From Theocolax elegans (lineage: Eukaryota; Arthropoda; Insecta; Hymenoptera; Cerocephalidae), in NCBI GenBank assembly GCA_026168455.1, contig CM047428.1, positions 23,154,759 to 23,218,758 of the forward strand: a stretch of DNA of 64,000 bases. Direction: 5' to 3'. Under the pieces are notes generated by a model that was given only the letters and a program-made list of their open reading frames with translations, made no database searches and was not told the DNA's origin. Shown in pieces: positions 37,844 through 48,843 of the stretch; position 1 is the stretch's first letter; each line of letters opens with the position of its first letter. The position numbers were made by a program, and so were the translations under genes.

Positions 37844-39571
37844 GGGTGGTTCTCTGTGACATCGAAGATGAAAAAAATAAATATTGCTATAACTGTGGGA
37901 ATATGTTTTAGAGGTATCCAGTAGTTCTCCTGAATTTTTTCAGATTTTTTCTGGGCCATTATTTTAAGTTACAGAGAGTCAAAGTTGACATTTTAGCACT
38001 TTTTTGCATTATATGCCCATTTTCATGAATTTTTAGCTCCCAGGGGATGCATTTTTCACTAAAAACATAAGTATGACTTTTTTTGTAAAATTTTCCGAAC
38101 TTTTCATTAAAAATACTTTTAAAGACATAAATGTATGCTGTCACACTCTTGTAGGCCATTTAAACCTTAAATAGTGAAAATCAGCAATTCTGCTCCGGAC
38201 TCTGGTAACCTAATTACTGTCTAAAAAATGTCTTTTTATAGTCAGAAACTGCCTAAAAATTTCCAGAGTGGGTCTAAATTATTAAGATCACATATGGTCA
38301 AAATATCTGGAACAAGAGCCCGAAATATTAATAGAAATGTATATATGTTGCCTTACAACGATGAATCTATTAGCATGATCATTGCAAAAAAATTTATACA
38401 CTCACTTTAGAGTGGTAGAAAAGTATTTCCACTTGTTTCAGTATCCATCTAATCCCCTGTAAGCTGCTAAAAATACAAATATTATTATAAAATTATAAAA
38501 AATTATTTTTTAAACATTTATAATGCTGGATTTTTAGTTTTACATCCCTTACAAGAATTATAATACTAATCTGAAGGATTACTATAAAAGTATCAACATT
38601 ATTATTATTATTATTCAGCAATACATTGTTTAGATTTCACAAACTTGTCACTGTCACGTTATCATATTATTCATTATAATTATATATCCGATTTATTTAT
38701 ATATCTTTTGTATTAAATACGTATATTCAGTTATTGTCATAATGATGTTTATATATTTATAGTACTCCTTCAGATTAGTATTATAATTCTTGTAAGGGAT
38801 GTAAAACTAAAAATTCAGCATTATAAATGTTTAAAAATTAATTTTTTACATTTGTATAATAATATTTGTATTTTTAGCAGCTTACAGGGGATTAGATGGA
38901 TACTGAAACAAGTGGAGATACTTTCCTACCATTCCAAGGTAAGTGCATAAATTTTTTTGCAATGATCATGCTAATAGATTCATCGTTATAAGGCAACAAA
39001 TATACATTTCTATTAATATTTCGGGCACTGTTCCCGGATATTTTGACCATAAGTGATCTTAATGATTTAGACCCACTCTGGAAATTTTTAGGCAGTTTTT
39101 GATTATAAAAAGACATCTTTTAGCCAGCATTAGGTTTCCAGAGTCCGGAGCAGAATTGCTGATTTTCACTATTTAAGGTTTAAATGGCCTACAAGAGTGT
39201 GACAGCATACATTTATGTCTTTAAAAGTATTTTTAATGAAAAGTTCGGAAAATTTTACAAAAAAAGTCATACTTATGTTTTTAGTGAAAAATGCATCCCC
39301 TGGGAGCTAAAAATTCATGAAAATGGGCATATAATGCAATAAAGTGCTAAAATGTCAACGTTGACTCTCTGTAACTTAAAATAATGGCCCAGAAAAAATC
39401 TGAAAAAATTCAGGAGAACTACTGGATACCTCTAAAACATATTCCCACAGTTATAGCAATATTTATTTTTTTCATCTTCGATGTCACAGAGAACCACCCA
39501 CCTCTAAACATATTCCCACAGTTTATAGCAATATTTATTTTTTTCATCTTCGATGTCACAGAGAACCACCC
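37844..39571. mobile_element. 1.73-kb foldback element with GGGTGGTTCTCTGTGACATC ends
   Basis: Left end at 37844, inverse right end at 39571, both against (TA)n. Arms of ~720 bp run in to a short central spacer (~38590-38750). The rightmost ~70 bp are repeated in direct order (39488-39571). Each arm holds the same short frame beginning MSF, then QKLPKNFQSGSK (38228-38410 on +, 38892-39116 on -), differing at about a dozen residues. Whether it codes is uncertain. Confidence 0.85.
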
Positions 39572-40171
39572 ATATATATATGAAAAAAGATCATCCGCTT
39601 CCGTAATTGAAAAACTTGTTGAATGGAAAAAGGGCGTAATTCTAAAATTATTCTTTTCTATGAGGTTGTAATGGAAGCTTTGTTTTTCATTTTTTCAATA
39701 TGCTTTATTGTTTACTAGATAACATTGATTATATCTGCAAAAGTTTGAAATGTTTTTGTTAACGTATTTCGTTATTGTCGTAACGTAAAACTTTAAAAAC
39801 ATTTTTCTTGAAATGCGCCTTTTCTCCTTAGTATATATATATATGTTTTGTTATAAAAAGTCAATTTGATCGATAGTTTTTATATTTTCATTTATATAAG
39901 AAGATTAAAGTACGTGACTATTACTGAATTAAAGGACGCAGCTGTTAATTTATTATGGATTTCTTTTCTTCGAAATTCAATACGTGAGTGCATTAATTTT
40001 ATAAACTATATGATATAAATGTTTAAAATAAATTCCAAATATGTGCTTGATATATATGCGTATCGGGAGAATATAAAAGAAAACTTCAAATCAAAGTCAA
40101 AATTAAATATATCAGCAATCGAGGGAAAGGGCGTATCACGCGATCACTTTCGTGCCGATTGTCATCATTTT
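39572..40171. other. AT-rich stretch before the pickpocket gene
   Basis: No gene seen; probably upstream or 5' intron sequence of the plus-strand channel gene. Confidence 0.4.
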
Positions 40172-40509
40172 AACGCTATCGACTACTCGAGTATATATTA
40201 CATACGGATACATGTACGAGTGCGAAGGAAAGGAATATGTCTCATTTATAATGAATAAATCAAGATAAATCATCGTTAGTCTAGGCAATGGTGATGTTAT
40301 CAAGTAATAGTAAAACGGTAAAACTTTTTCATTAGTACACAACAACTGTCCACATCGTAAAGTAGTCCTTTATTTTTTTTATAAAATATACGTTAATTTT
40401 ACATTTAACATTATCATTAAAAATTAAAAATTATTACCTTTGTTAAAATTGAAATGCGTATGGAATGCGGTTGACATTTTGAGTTGTAATTGCAGAGTAA
40501 TACATTACG

Positions 40510-40664
40510 ATGAAACCTAAAGAGGTGGAAAGAATTTCAAACGATGAGTCGAAAGAGGAACATAAATTTTGGCATGCCATTGTACAAGTTTATAGGGAAT
40601 TCGCTAATGAATCGACGATTCATGGAATTAAATACACTACGCAAGCGAGAACAGCTTTTGAAAG
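40510..40664 (+). CDS. Pickpocket-type DEG/ENaC sodium channel, exon 1 (copy a)
   Basis: Starts at ATG 40510, just after a likely acceptor (GTAATTGCAG), and ends in a GTTCGT donor at 40665. It encodes ~51 residues, including YREFANESTIHGIKY; the His-Gly pair is the conserved N-terminal gating motif of DEG/ENaC channels. The last two bases (AG) plus the first base of the exon at 59940 make an Arg codon, giving ...TAFER then ILWLIVIIISLVSAG, the first membrane helix. Pickpocket proteins are amiloride-sensitive cation channels of insect sensory and epithelial cells. The intron to exon 2 is 19.3 kb from this copy. The same exon recurs at 41930-42084. The paralogue cannot be named from 125 residues. 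Confidence 0.8.
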
Positions 40665-41929
40665 GTTCGTTTATCAAATAATTTTGTATAATTATCCAAG
40701 TAATTGTCTTCATTTAAAGGCAGATTTATGTTAAAAAAACACATATAAAATATTGTTTGTTGTTTATTTTAATGATTTAAAAATTTTTTTGTGGTATATT
40801 TGTAGTAAAAAACTATACATTTTTGGAAAATTTTAATAAGGTGTAATCTTTTTGACTAAAGTTATATACAGTTAAATCTGTCGAAATTTGAGGTGGACAA
40901 GTATTCGACCAGAACTTATTTCAACGAATAGTTTTTAAAAATTTTATATAAATAAATAAAAGCACAGTAGTGTTCACACGTGTTTACAAACGCTGCGTAT
41001 ATAAATAATATTACAGTTCAATTGCGAGCTTTGGGTCTCTAGCCAAACTTGATAGCGAGTGAAAATAAGTAACTCTGCAAATTGCGTTTACATGTAATCA
41101 TACATACAGAAACAGATATCGTGCAATCTCAAAAAAACATTCCAACATTTGTGTCAAAAAACCATACGAACTCTAGTTATGCGAATATCGCCCAAAATAT
41201 TCCGCCTCCGAAACGCAACCAAGGTTTAAGGAGATGGTATACTCAATATTTACCGACCGAATCAATAGAGATGAAAAAATGATTCTGGTTAAGTAAATAA
41301 AACTAATTGTGGAAAATAAAGACATCATTGCCTTTCCTTTGACTATTATCTATTACTGTGTGAAATTTGAAACAAAATTAATGTTGCGTTATACAATGGC
41401 ATTGGAAGGAAATTTGACTGTTTGTCTGCTTCGAATATTACGAATTTGATAAATTTTCTTTCACTGCCATTTTTTAACGCAACATTATTTTTGTTTTAAA
41501 TTTCACACACTAATAGATAATAGTCAAAGGAAGGGCAATGATGTCTTTATTTCGCCCAATTTCCTTTATTTATTTAATCAGAATCATTTTTTCAACGCTA
41601 TCGACTACTCGAGTATATATTACATACGGATACATGTACGAGTGCGAAGGAAAGGAATATGTCTCATTTATAATGAATAAATCAAGAAATCATCGTTAGT
41701 CTAGGCAATGGTGATGTTATCAAGTAATAGTAAAACGGTAAAACTTTTTCATTAGTACACAACAACTGTCCACATCGTAAAGTAGTCCTTTATTTTTTTT
41801 ATAAAATATACGTTAATTTTACATTTAACATTATCATTAAAAATTAAAAATTATTACCTTTGTTAAAATTGAAATGCGTATGGAATGCGGTTGACATTTT
41901 GAGTTGTAATTGCAGAGTAATACATTACG

Positions 41930-42084
41930 ATGAAACCTAAAGAGGTGGAAAGAATTTCAAACGATGAGTCGAAAGAGGAACATAAATTTTGGCATGCCAT
42001 TGTACAAGTTTATAGGGAATTCGCTAATGAATCGACGATTCATGGAATTAAATACACTACGCAAGCGAGAACAGCTTTTGAAAG
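41930..42084 (+). CDS. Pickpocket-type channel exon 1 (copy b)
   Basis: Same sequence as 40510-40664, with the same start, HG motif and GTTCGT donor. It is the copy nearer to exon 2 (intron ~17.9 kb). If both copies are real they would be interchangeable first exons giving the same protein, differing only in promoter or leader. If the tandem duplication is an assembly error, only one exists. Confidence 0.7.
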
Positions 42085-42645
42085 GTTCGTTTATCAAATA
42101 ATTTTGTATAATTATCCAAGTAATTGTCTTCATTTAAAGGCAGATTTATGTTAAAAAAACACATATAAATATTGTTTGTTGTTTATTTTAATGATTTAAA
42201 AATTTTTTTGTGGTATATTGTAGTAAAAAACTATACATTTTTGGAAAATTTAATAAGGTGTAATCTTTTTGACTAAAGTTATATACAGTTAAATCTGTCG
42301 AAATTTGAGGTGGACAAGTATTCGACCAGAACTTATTTCAACGAATAGTTTTTAAAAATTTTATATAAATAATAAAAGCACAGTAGTGTTCACACGTGTT
42401 TACAAACGCTGCGTATATAAATAATATTACAGTTCAATTGCGAGCTTTGGGTCTCTAGCCAAACTTGATAGCGAGTGAAAATAAGTAACTCTGCAAATTG
42501 CGTTTACATGTAATCATACATACAGAAACAGATATCGTGCAATCTCAAAAAAACATTCCAACATTTGTGTCAAAAAACCATACGAACTCTAGTTATGCGA
42601 ATATCGCCCAAAATATTCCGCCTCCGAAACGCAACCAAGGTTTAA

Positions 42646-43051
42646 GGAGATGGTATACTCAATATTTACCGACCGAATCAATAGAGATGAAAAAATGATT
42701 CTGGTTAAGTAAATAAAACTAATTGTGGAAAATAAAGACATCATTGCCTTTCCTTTGACTATTATCTATTACTGTGTGAAATTTGAAACAAAATTAATGT
42801 TGCGTTATACAATGGCATTGGAAGGAAATTTGACTGTTTGTCTGCTTCGAATATTACGAATTTGATAAATTTTCTTTCACTGCCATTTTTTAACGCAACA
42901 TTATTTTTGTTTTAAATTTCACACACTAATAGATAATAGTCAAAGGAAGGGCAATGATGTCTTTATTTCGCCCAATTTCCTTTATTTATTTAATCAGAAT
43001 CATTTTTTCATCTCTATCGACTCGGTCGGTAAATATTGAGTATCACATCCT
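42646..43051. mobile_element. MITE with ATATTTACCGACCGA / TCGGTCGGTAAATAT ends
   Basis: Inverted ends GGAGATGGTATACTCAATAT (42646) and the inverse ending near 43051. Mirrored interiors include GACATCATTGCC and GGGCAATGATGTC. A copy truncated on the right is in the first tandem unit from 41230. Same family as 37281-37684. Confidence 0.7.
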
Positions 43052-45033
43052 CTTAATCATGATGTGCGTGGATAGACTGACCATATTACACCTGTGCTAT
43101 TGAAAATCTAGTACAACCAAAAAACATACTTAATTGCAACATTTACTTTGCATCTAAAGAACAAGTGAATAAACTATAACTGCCAATATGAATTCTTATC
43201 AATAAAAGAAAAAAAGTGTACATCAGACATTTAATAGGTAAATTCAAAAGCATCATTTTGTCAAATGTTTCACCCAACCTATCAAATTTTATCAAGTAAA
43301 TCAATCAAAGCTAGTATACAAGTAGAAGGATACAACCATGTTATTAGCTTTATAGACGTCATCAAGTATATACTAAGGGGATGTCGGACTCCAAAAATGG
43401 TCTTTATTAATATTTTTTTATAAACAAAAGAATACATTTTTTAAAAAATCGTGAACGCCATGCCCTTAGACATGTTGTAAACAGTATACTCAAATTTTTT
43501 CAGATTTTTAAATTTGTAATTTTATTCTGATTTTTGCGCTCAAAATTCATGCTTTTTTAGACCAATAAATACCGACCCAAAATTGTTTATTCAATTGTTA
43601 ATAATAAATTTATTTTTTTTTAAATTTCACACAGTAATAGATAATAGTCAAGGAAGGGCAATGATGTCTTTATTTCGCCCAATTTCCTTTATTTATTTAA
43701 TCAGAATCATTTTTTCATCTCTATCGACTCGGTCGGTAAATATTGAGTATCACATCCTCTTAATCATGATGTGCGTGGATAGACTGACCATATTACACCT
43801 GTGCTATTGAAAATCTAGTACAACCAAAAAACATACTTAATTGCAACATTTACTTTGCATCTAAAGAACAAGTGAATAAACTATAACTGCCAATATGAAT
43901 TCTTATCAATAAAAGAAAAAAAGTGTACATCAGACATTTAATAGGTAAATTCAAAAGCATCATTTTGTCAAATGTTTCACCCAACCTATCAAATTTTATC
44001 AAGTAAATCAATCAAAGCTAGTATACAAGTAGAAGGATACAACCATGTTATTAGCTTTATAGACGTCATCAAGTATATACTAAGGGGATGTCGGACTCCA
44101 AAAATGGTCTTTATTAATATTTTTTTATAAACAAAAGAATACATTTTTTAAAAAATCGTGAACGCCATGCCCTTAGACATGTTGTAAACAGTATACTCAA
44201 ATTTTTTCAGATTTTTAAATTTGTAATTTTATTCTGATTTTTGCGCTCAAAATTCATGCTTTTTTAGACCAATAAATACCGACCCAAAATTGTTTATTCA
44301 ATTGTTAATAATAAATTTATTTTTTTTTAAATTTCACACAATAGATAATAGTCAAGGAAGGGCAATGATGTCTTTATTTCGCCCAATTTCCTTTATTTAT
44401 TTAATCAGAATCATTTTTTCATCTCTATCGACTCGGTCGGTAAATATTGAGTATCACATCCTCTTAATCATGATGTGCGTGGATAGACTGACCATATTAC
44501 ACCTGTGCTATTGAAAATCTAGTACAACCAAAAAACATACTTAATTGCAACATTTACTTTGCATCTAAAGAACAAGTGAATAAACTATAACTGCCAATAT
44601 GAATTCTTATCAATAAAAGAAAAAAAGTGTACATCAGACATTTAATAGGTAAATTCAAAAGCATCATTTTGTCAAATGTTTCACCCAACCTATCAAATTT
44701 TATCAAGTAAATCAATCAAAGCTAGTATACAAGTAGAAGGATACAACCATGTTATTAGCTTTATAGACGTCATCAAGTATATACTAAGGGGATGTCGGAC
44801 TCCAAAAATGGTCTTTATTAATATTTTTTTATAAACAAAAGAATACATTTTTTAAAAAATCGTGAACGCCATGCCCTTAGACATGTTGTAAACAGTATAC
44901 TCAAATTTTTTCAGATTTTTAAATTTGTAATTTTATTCTGATTTTTGCGCTCAAAATTCATGCTTTTTTAGACCAATAAATACCGACCCAAAATTGTTTA
45001 TTCAATTGTTAATAATAAATTTATTTTTTTCTT
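42911..45033. repeat. Three tandem copies of a ~708-bp non-coding unit
   Basis: Units 42911-43618, 43619-44326 and 44327-45033, almost identical. Each starts with TTTAAATTTCACACA (the inner right arm of the preceding MITE) and ends with ATAATAAATTTATT. The short open frame in each copy is the MITE arm and is not a gene. Confidence 0.9.
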
Positions 45034-45956
45034 AAAAAATCATAATGCCGTGCCCTTCCTTATGTTTTAAAGTATCAGTGAGAATTTTGTTCAGATTTTT
45101 AGGCACGATCGTTACACGGAAGAGCCTTATATTTTCATCATCGCAAAATATGTGATACCTCAAAAAAGTATATATTTTGACATAAAAATAAAATTTATGC
45201 AACTTAGAACCCATCCAAACCTCTCCCTAAAATGTATGTATGGATATGTGTATGTATGAAATCCTGTGACCAAAATAACTCTGCTAATTTTTAATCGATT
45301 GAGCTGAAATTTACAGGGTATATTTGTTATAATTATAGAACTCTGTGGTCCTATTTTCAGATGTATCGCTCATAAATTGTGGAAGTTATGGAGCGTTTTA
45401 CAATTTCGTAAAATTGGTATATGCATATTATCTCCAAAAATACTGTTCTTACGTACATAATGAATTTAGACAAAATTTTCGTCTTAAAATTATAAAACTT
45501 TTTCCTATACAACACTTTCTGATTCGAGCAATATTTTTAAAGATACGTACATAAAAACAATAAAAATCATTAAAAATCTACAAAAAAAGCATGTTTTTTC
45601 GTTATAAATTGAAATGTATCATTTTTATATAAAAAGTGTACATAGGCAAAATATTCGTTACAAAATTACAAAACCTTTTTCCATTGAACACTTCATGATC
45701 AAAACAATGTTTTCGAAGATAAACATAGAAAAACGGTCAAAATAATGAAAAAAGCACAAAAAAACACGTATTTTTACAATAAAACGAAATGTATTGTTTT
45801 TACTGAAAAACTTTTAATGAACAAAATGTTCGTATTAAAATAATAAACCTTTTTTCTATTATACGCATAACGCTCAAAACAATATTTTCGAAGATAAACA
45901 TAGAAAATCGGTTAAAGTAATCAAAAAAATATGAAAAAACGTTAAAAAGTTGACTT
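45034..45956. mobile_element. Degenerate repeat sharing GGCACGATCGTTAC with ~61.1-62.4 kb
   Basis: From GGCACGATCGTTAC at ~45102 rightward it resembles the inverse of ~61.1-62.42 kb: TTATATTTTCATC, ATGTATGTATGAA, CTGCTAATTTTTAATCGATT and GAAATTTACAGGGTAT recur in the same order. A further CGATCGTGCC end is at 50890-50899. Probably an old MITE family; outer borders are unclear. Confidence 0.45.
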
Positions 45957-46171
45957 CTATTGTATAATTATTGTTGATGTAATATCATTTTCTTTTATCA
46001 GTATTTGTTGTTGTAAGTCTTTAATATCTTTCTCCGGTTCATCATTTTCGTCATCAGATAAATTGCTACCATCTTGTAAATCTGGTCCAACTATTTCAGA
46101 AATATAGTCAAGTGACGCCTTAACCGCAAATTTTTCAGTCTTTCTTGAAGTGTCAAATTTTGTACACCATT
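45957..46171 (-). pseudogene. Unidentified terminal exon-like frame
   Basis: After an acceptor (TTAATTTTAG, AG at 46172-46173) an open frame runs 71 codons to TAG at 45957-45959. It includes KTEKFAVKASLDYISEIV and an acidic stretch DDENDEPEKD. About 100 bp upstream another open piece reads YESVVHLNDEVILVGYLNF (46330-46260). I do not recognise the protein. It may be the last exon of a gene fragment, separate from the LARP1 remnant just upstream. Confidence 0.3.
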
Positions 46172-46409
46172 CTAAAATTAATTATATTTATGTAAAAAAT
46201 GAAAAATAAATATTGAAATTATTATCATTGTTACTAAAAATGATTCCTATCTAACATTTTTGTTTTGAAGGCGTACTTTTTTGAAATTTAGGTACCCAAC
46301 TAGTATGACTTCATCATTTAAATGAACTACACTTTCATACTCATCTTTAACAACTTACATTACAATACTTTTAATGTACAAAGGACAATTTAAACAAATG
46401 TTTCATACT

Positions 46410-47257
46410 CTCCTTCTCCTTCTCCAAAAATGTTTAAGCCATACTTTTCTTTCTAAAAAAATAATATATGTATGTATAAAATAATATACCTGTTAATAGA
46501 CAATTACATTGTAATCTATCTTAAGATTTTTTAATAATATATTTTAATATAACAATTTCAAATTATAAATTTTATTTGTACCGTAAAATGCAATTTCTAT
46601 CTAAAAATTCTGAATATACATCTTATGTAGATAAATGCACTTACCACTTTTATAATTTTTCACTGTTTCCACTTGAAAATCTTTATAAAGTTGTGGTCTG
46701 AATTTTTGTTTTATACCGTAATTATAAAATCAAAACAGACACTTAAACCCATAACAATATCCTTCACATACATCTTCATAAGCTATTGTCCTAAACTCTT
46801 TGTACATAGTGCAATTGAAATTCTCCTTTAAGAAAAATGACCAAAATTGGAAGAGTGTGTTCACCTCTTGTAACTTCTCTATACCAAGTTGTTTACGCTC
46901 TAAAATAAAAAGAGATTCCATGAATTCTAAAGTGAATGACTTTACGTAAATTTTATAAATAATGAATTTAACAACATGATTAATATCAACATGATTTCTT
47001 TAACTAAGAAAAGAAAACATATTATAATAATCATCATCACATCAAGAATTTATAACTTAGTTACAAAAAGTAAATTCAAGGTTTTTAATATCTTACCTTT
47101 TAAACAACGTGAATGATATTTATGATACACTTGTTGAGTGAAACCGTTCACTTTCAATAACGAATGACTAGGATGTTGGAAAGTTGACAATGATTGCGGA
47201 GCACTACCGTAACTACTAGCTAAGAAACCTTTGTTTGAACTGGTATCAGCACTACTT
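46410..47257 (-). pseudogene. LARP1 (La-related protein 1) DM15-region pseudogene with introns
   Basis: Minus-strand exons 47097-47257 and 46645-46899, plus a decayed one at ~46410-46450, have good GT-AG sites and matching phases. They read FQHPSHSLLKVNGFTQQVYH, then [39 protein letters not shown], and KQKFRPQLYKDFQVETVKNY, the tandem helical repeats of the LARP1 DM15 domain. In the family this C-terminal domain binds the mRNA cap and TOP motif and represses ribosomal-protein mRNAs. A stop (TGA at 46730-46732) stands where the family has Arg in LFRFYSYG, as expected from a CGA-to-TGA change, and the next exon fails after ~14 codons. Because introns are kept, it arose by DNA-level duplication, not retroposition. 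It lies in the pickpocket intron on the opposite strand. Confidence 0.8.
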
Positions 47258-47648
47258 CTGTAAATATAAAATAAAAAGAAAAACCTATTATTACTGTAAT
47301 AGAAAATAAAGCTAAATATTCAAAAACATAAAAAATATCACATTAAGTAATAAAAGTTGTTAGAAGATAACACATTAAACATCAGTTAATGGATTGAAAA
47401 TCTTAATGATGTTCGCAAAACAGTTTTATTAATATTGCACAATTACATAATTTAACAATTATTAAATATGTTAAATAAAAATTATACTGTGCTTGAATTA
47501 TAAATTTTATAAGCTTATTTAAAAATTAATATCTATGTAATTTATATATTTACCCTGAATATGTTCTCGGTCATAATAATAAGAATTATAAGTGCCATTC
47601 TTTTAAATTATTGTATTTATTATTACATAATAAGAACTTTAATAGTAA

Positions 47649-47788
47649 CCCTACTAAAAATAATCGATTGAAATCGATAGACATGGAAAGATTTTGCATA
47701 CAAATCGATTAAAATTAATCAATTTGAATCGATTTATATGCAAAATCTTTCCATGTCTATCGATTTCAATCGATTATTTTTAGCAGGG
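47649..47788. mobile_element. 140-bp palindromic MITE with CCCTRCTAAAAATAATCG ends
   Basis: Almost perfect inverted repeat: the left arm CCCTACTAAAAATAATCG, GACATGGAAAGATTTTGCAT and the mirrored right arm ending TTTTTAGCAGGG. Arms are ~60 bp with a short AT centre. No coding capacity. Target duplication is not clear. Confidence 0.8.
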
Positions 47789-48410
47789 AAAATAATAAAT
47801 GCAACATTAAATGCAAACTTAATGTAATTTAAAATAAATTAAAAAATGTAATAATAAAATGTCATAAACCGTTAATGTATACCAGATCAACCTTGAGAAA
47901 GATTAAACATCGTCAAAACTATCCCAATACCAAACAAGAGGCTCGTGGTTATTGTTGAATTGAACCATTATTGTTCGACTCACTACCATTGTTACTCTTG
48001 TATTAAAATTGACTAGTAGGTGAATTACTCCTATAATTCATAATTATCTTATATAAATTATCTTTAAATTTAATTATAATGTATTCTATAAATTGAAACA
48101 TAAATACAATGTAAAAAAATAAATATTAGTTATTGACAACTTACGGCAACTTAATATATTCAAAAATAAATAAAATATAAATCTTACACAATAAATAAAT
48201 TAACTAGATAATAAATAAAAATTATTTACCATCCAAAAATAGTTATTATTCTATTATTTCGAACACTGCCAACATTGGACAAATACTGGACAAGAGCTGC
48301 TTCTGCTATTTTGTAATGCTCACTTAACTCACTTAACTTTATATTAGAATAACTAATATCCTACAGTAAAACTTTATGAAAATCATATTAAAACTATGTG
48401 TATACGATAT
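47789..48410. other. AT-rich stretch, nothing recognised
   Basis: No gene or repeat family recognised between the palindrome and the TRIM. Confidence 0.5.
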
Positions 48411-48414
48411 ATAT

Positions 48415-48672
48415 TGTAACAATGAGACTCATTTGCTACAAATTAAAAAAAAGGAACGGGCGTCAGGTCTTGAACCCGAGCCCCTTCGGATCCGAAGGCG
48501 TTCACGCTACCACTGCGCTACGCCCGCAATTGGTCGTAGCTGTACTTTTCCATGTCTTCTGCCTACCGATACGCGCGCCATATGCCAAGTGCCGATTCTT
48601 GCGCTGGCCGCGTCGGTACTACAGAGCCCTAAGTGACGGGGATCTGTACTCATACAGATCCACCACGTCACA
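48415..48672 (-). repeat. TRIM 3' LTR (left on +)
   Basis: 258 bp, one base shorter than the other LTR (GCAATTGG against GCAATTTGG). Starts and ends with the inverted dinucleotides TG/CA. Contains a tRNA-like segment. Confidence 0.9.
48453..48527 (-). ncRNA. tRNA-derived (tRNA-like) segment inside the TRIM 3' LTR
   Basis: The 75-nt minus-strand segment from GCGGGCG to CGCCCGTTCC folds as a tRNA. The acceptor stem GCGGGCG pairs with CGCCCGT (one G-U). The D arm is GCGC/GCGT. The T arm TCGGG/CCTGA has loop TTCAAGA. A box TAGCGCAGTGG and B box GGTTCAAGACC fit the Pol III consensus. The anticodon arm is abnormal: the 3' half (TTCGGATCCGAAG) resembles tRNA-Arg(TCG), but the 5' strand AACGC does not pair; instead CCTTCGGATCCGAAGG is self-complementary. 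So it is not a working tRNA, but it may be a Pol III promoter. Confidence 0.8.
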
Positions 48673-48685
48673 ACTCCCCCCCGCC
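48673..48685 (-). promoter_or_regulatory. Polypurine tract of the TRIM
   Basis: On the minus strand GGCGGGGGGGAGT ends directly at the LTR start TGTGACG. In LTR elements this is the plus-strand DNA primer. Confidence 0.85.
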
Positions 48686-48831
48686 TAAACGATGAATATC
48701 CCCGGATTCATCGTAATATTAGGACGAAAGGGTAGGGAGCCGGGTCGTAGGTAAAGCAGAAGCCTATGCATGGAATCATTAAAACTTAGAAACTAGGAAA
48801 CTAGGGTGCTGGAAGGATGTGGGTAATTTTA

Positions 48832-48843
48832 TGTTGGGCGCCA
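48832..48843 (-). promoter_or_regulatory. Primer-binding site of the TRIM
   Basis: On the minus strand TGGCGCCCAACA follows the LTR end TTACA with no spacer. The TGGCGCCC start is the usual complement of a tRNA 3' end used as primer by insect LTR elements; which tRNA is not established. Confidence 0.8.

Larger units (their letters stand above)
40172..43012. repeat. Tandem duplication of a 1.42-kb unit containing pickpocket exon 1
   Basis: Copies 40172-41593 and 41594-~43012, differing by a handful of single-base indels in homopolymers. The unit carries the exon with its acceptor-like leader (TTGTAATTGCAG before the start) and most of a MITE. The breakpoint cuts the MITE's right end in copy 1; copy 2 continues to the full end. 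Confidence 0.9.

Noticed and set aside
42646..43051. Inverted ends as an integration attachment site or replication origin
   Set aside because: The inverted repeat structure and a relative at 37281-37684 explain it as a MITE.
43583..44514. Two ~75-codon plus-strand frames
   Set aside because: Copies of the same MITE arm within the 708-bp tandem unit.
48453..48527. A functional tRNA gene
   Set aside because: The anticodon stem does not pair, and the sequence lies inside LTRs of a mobile element in two copies. Kept as tRNA-like only.
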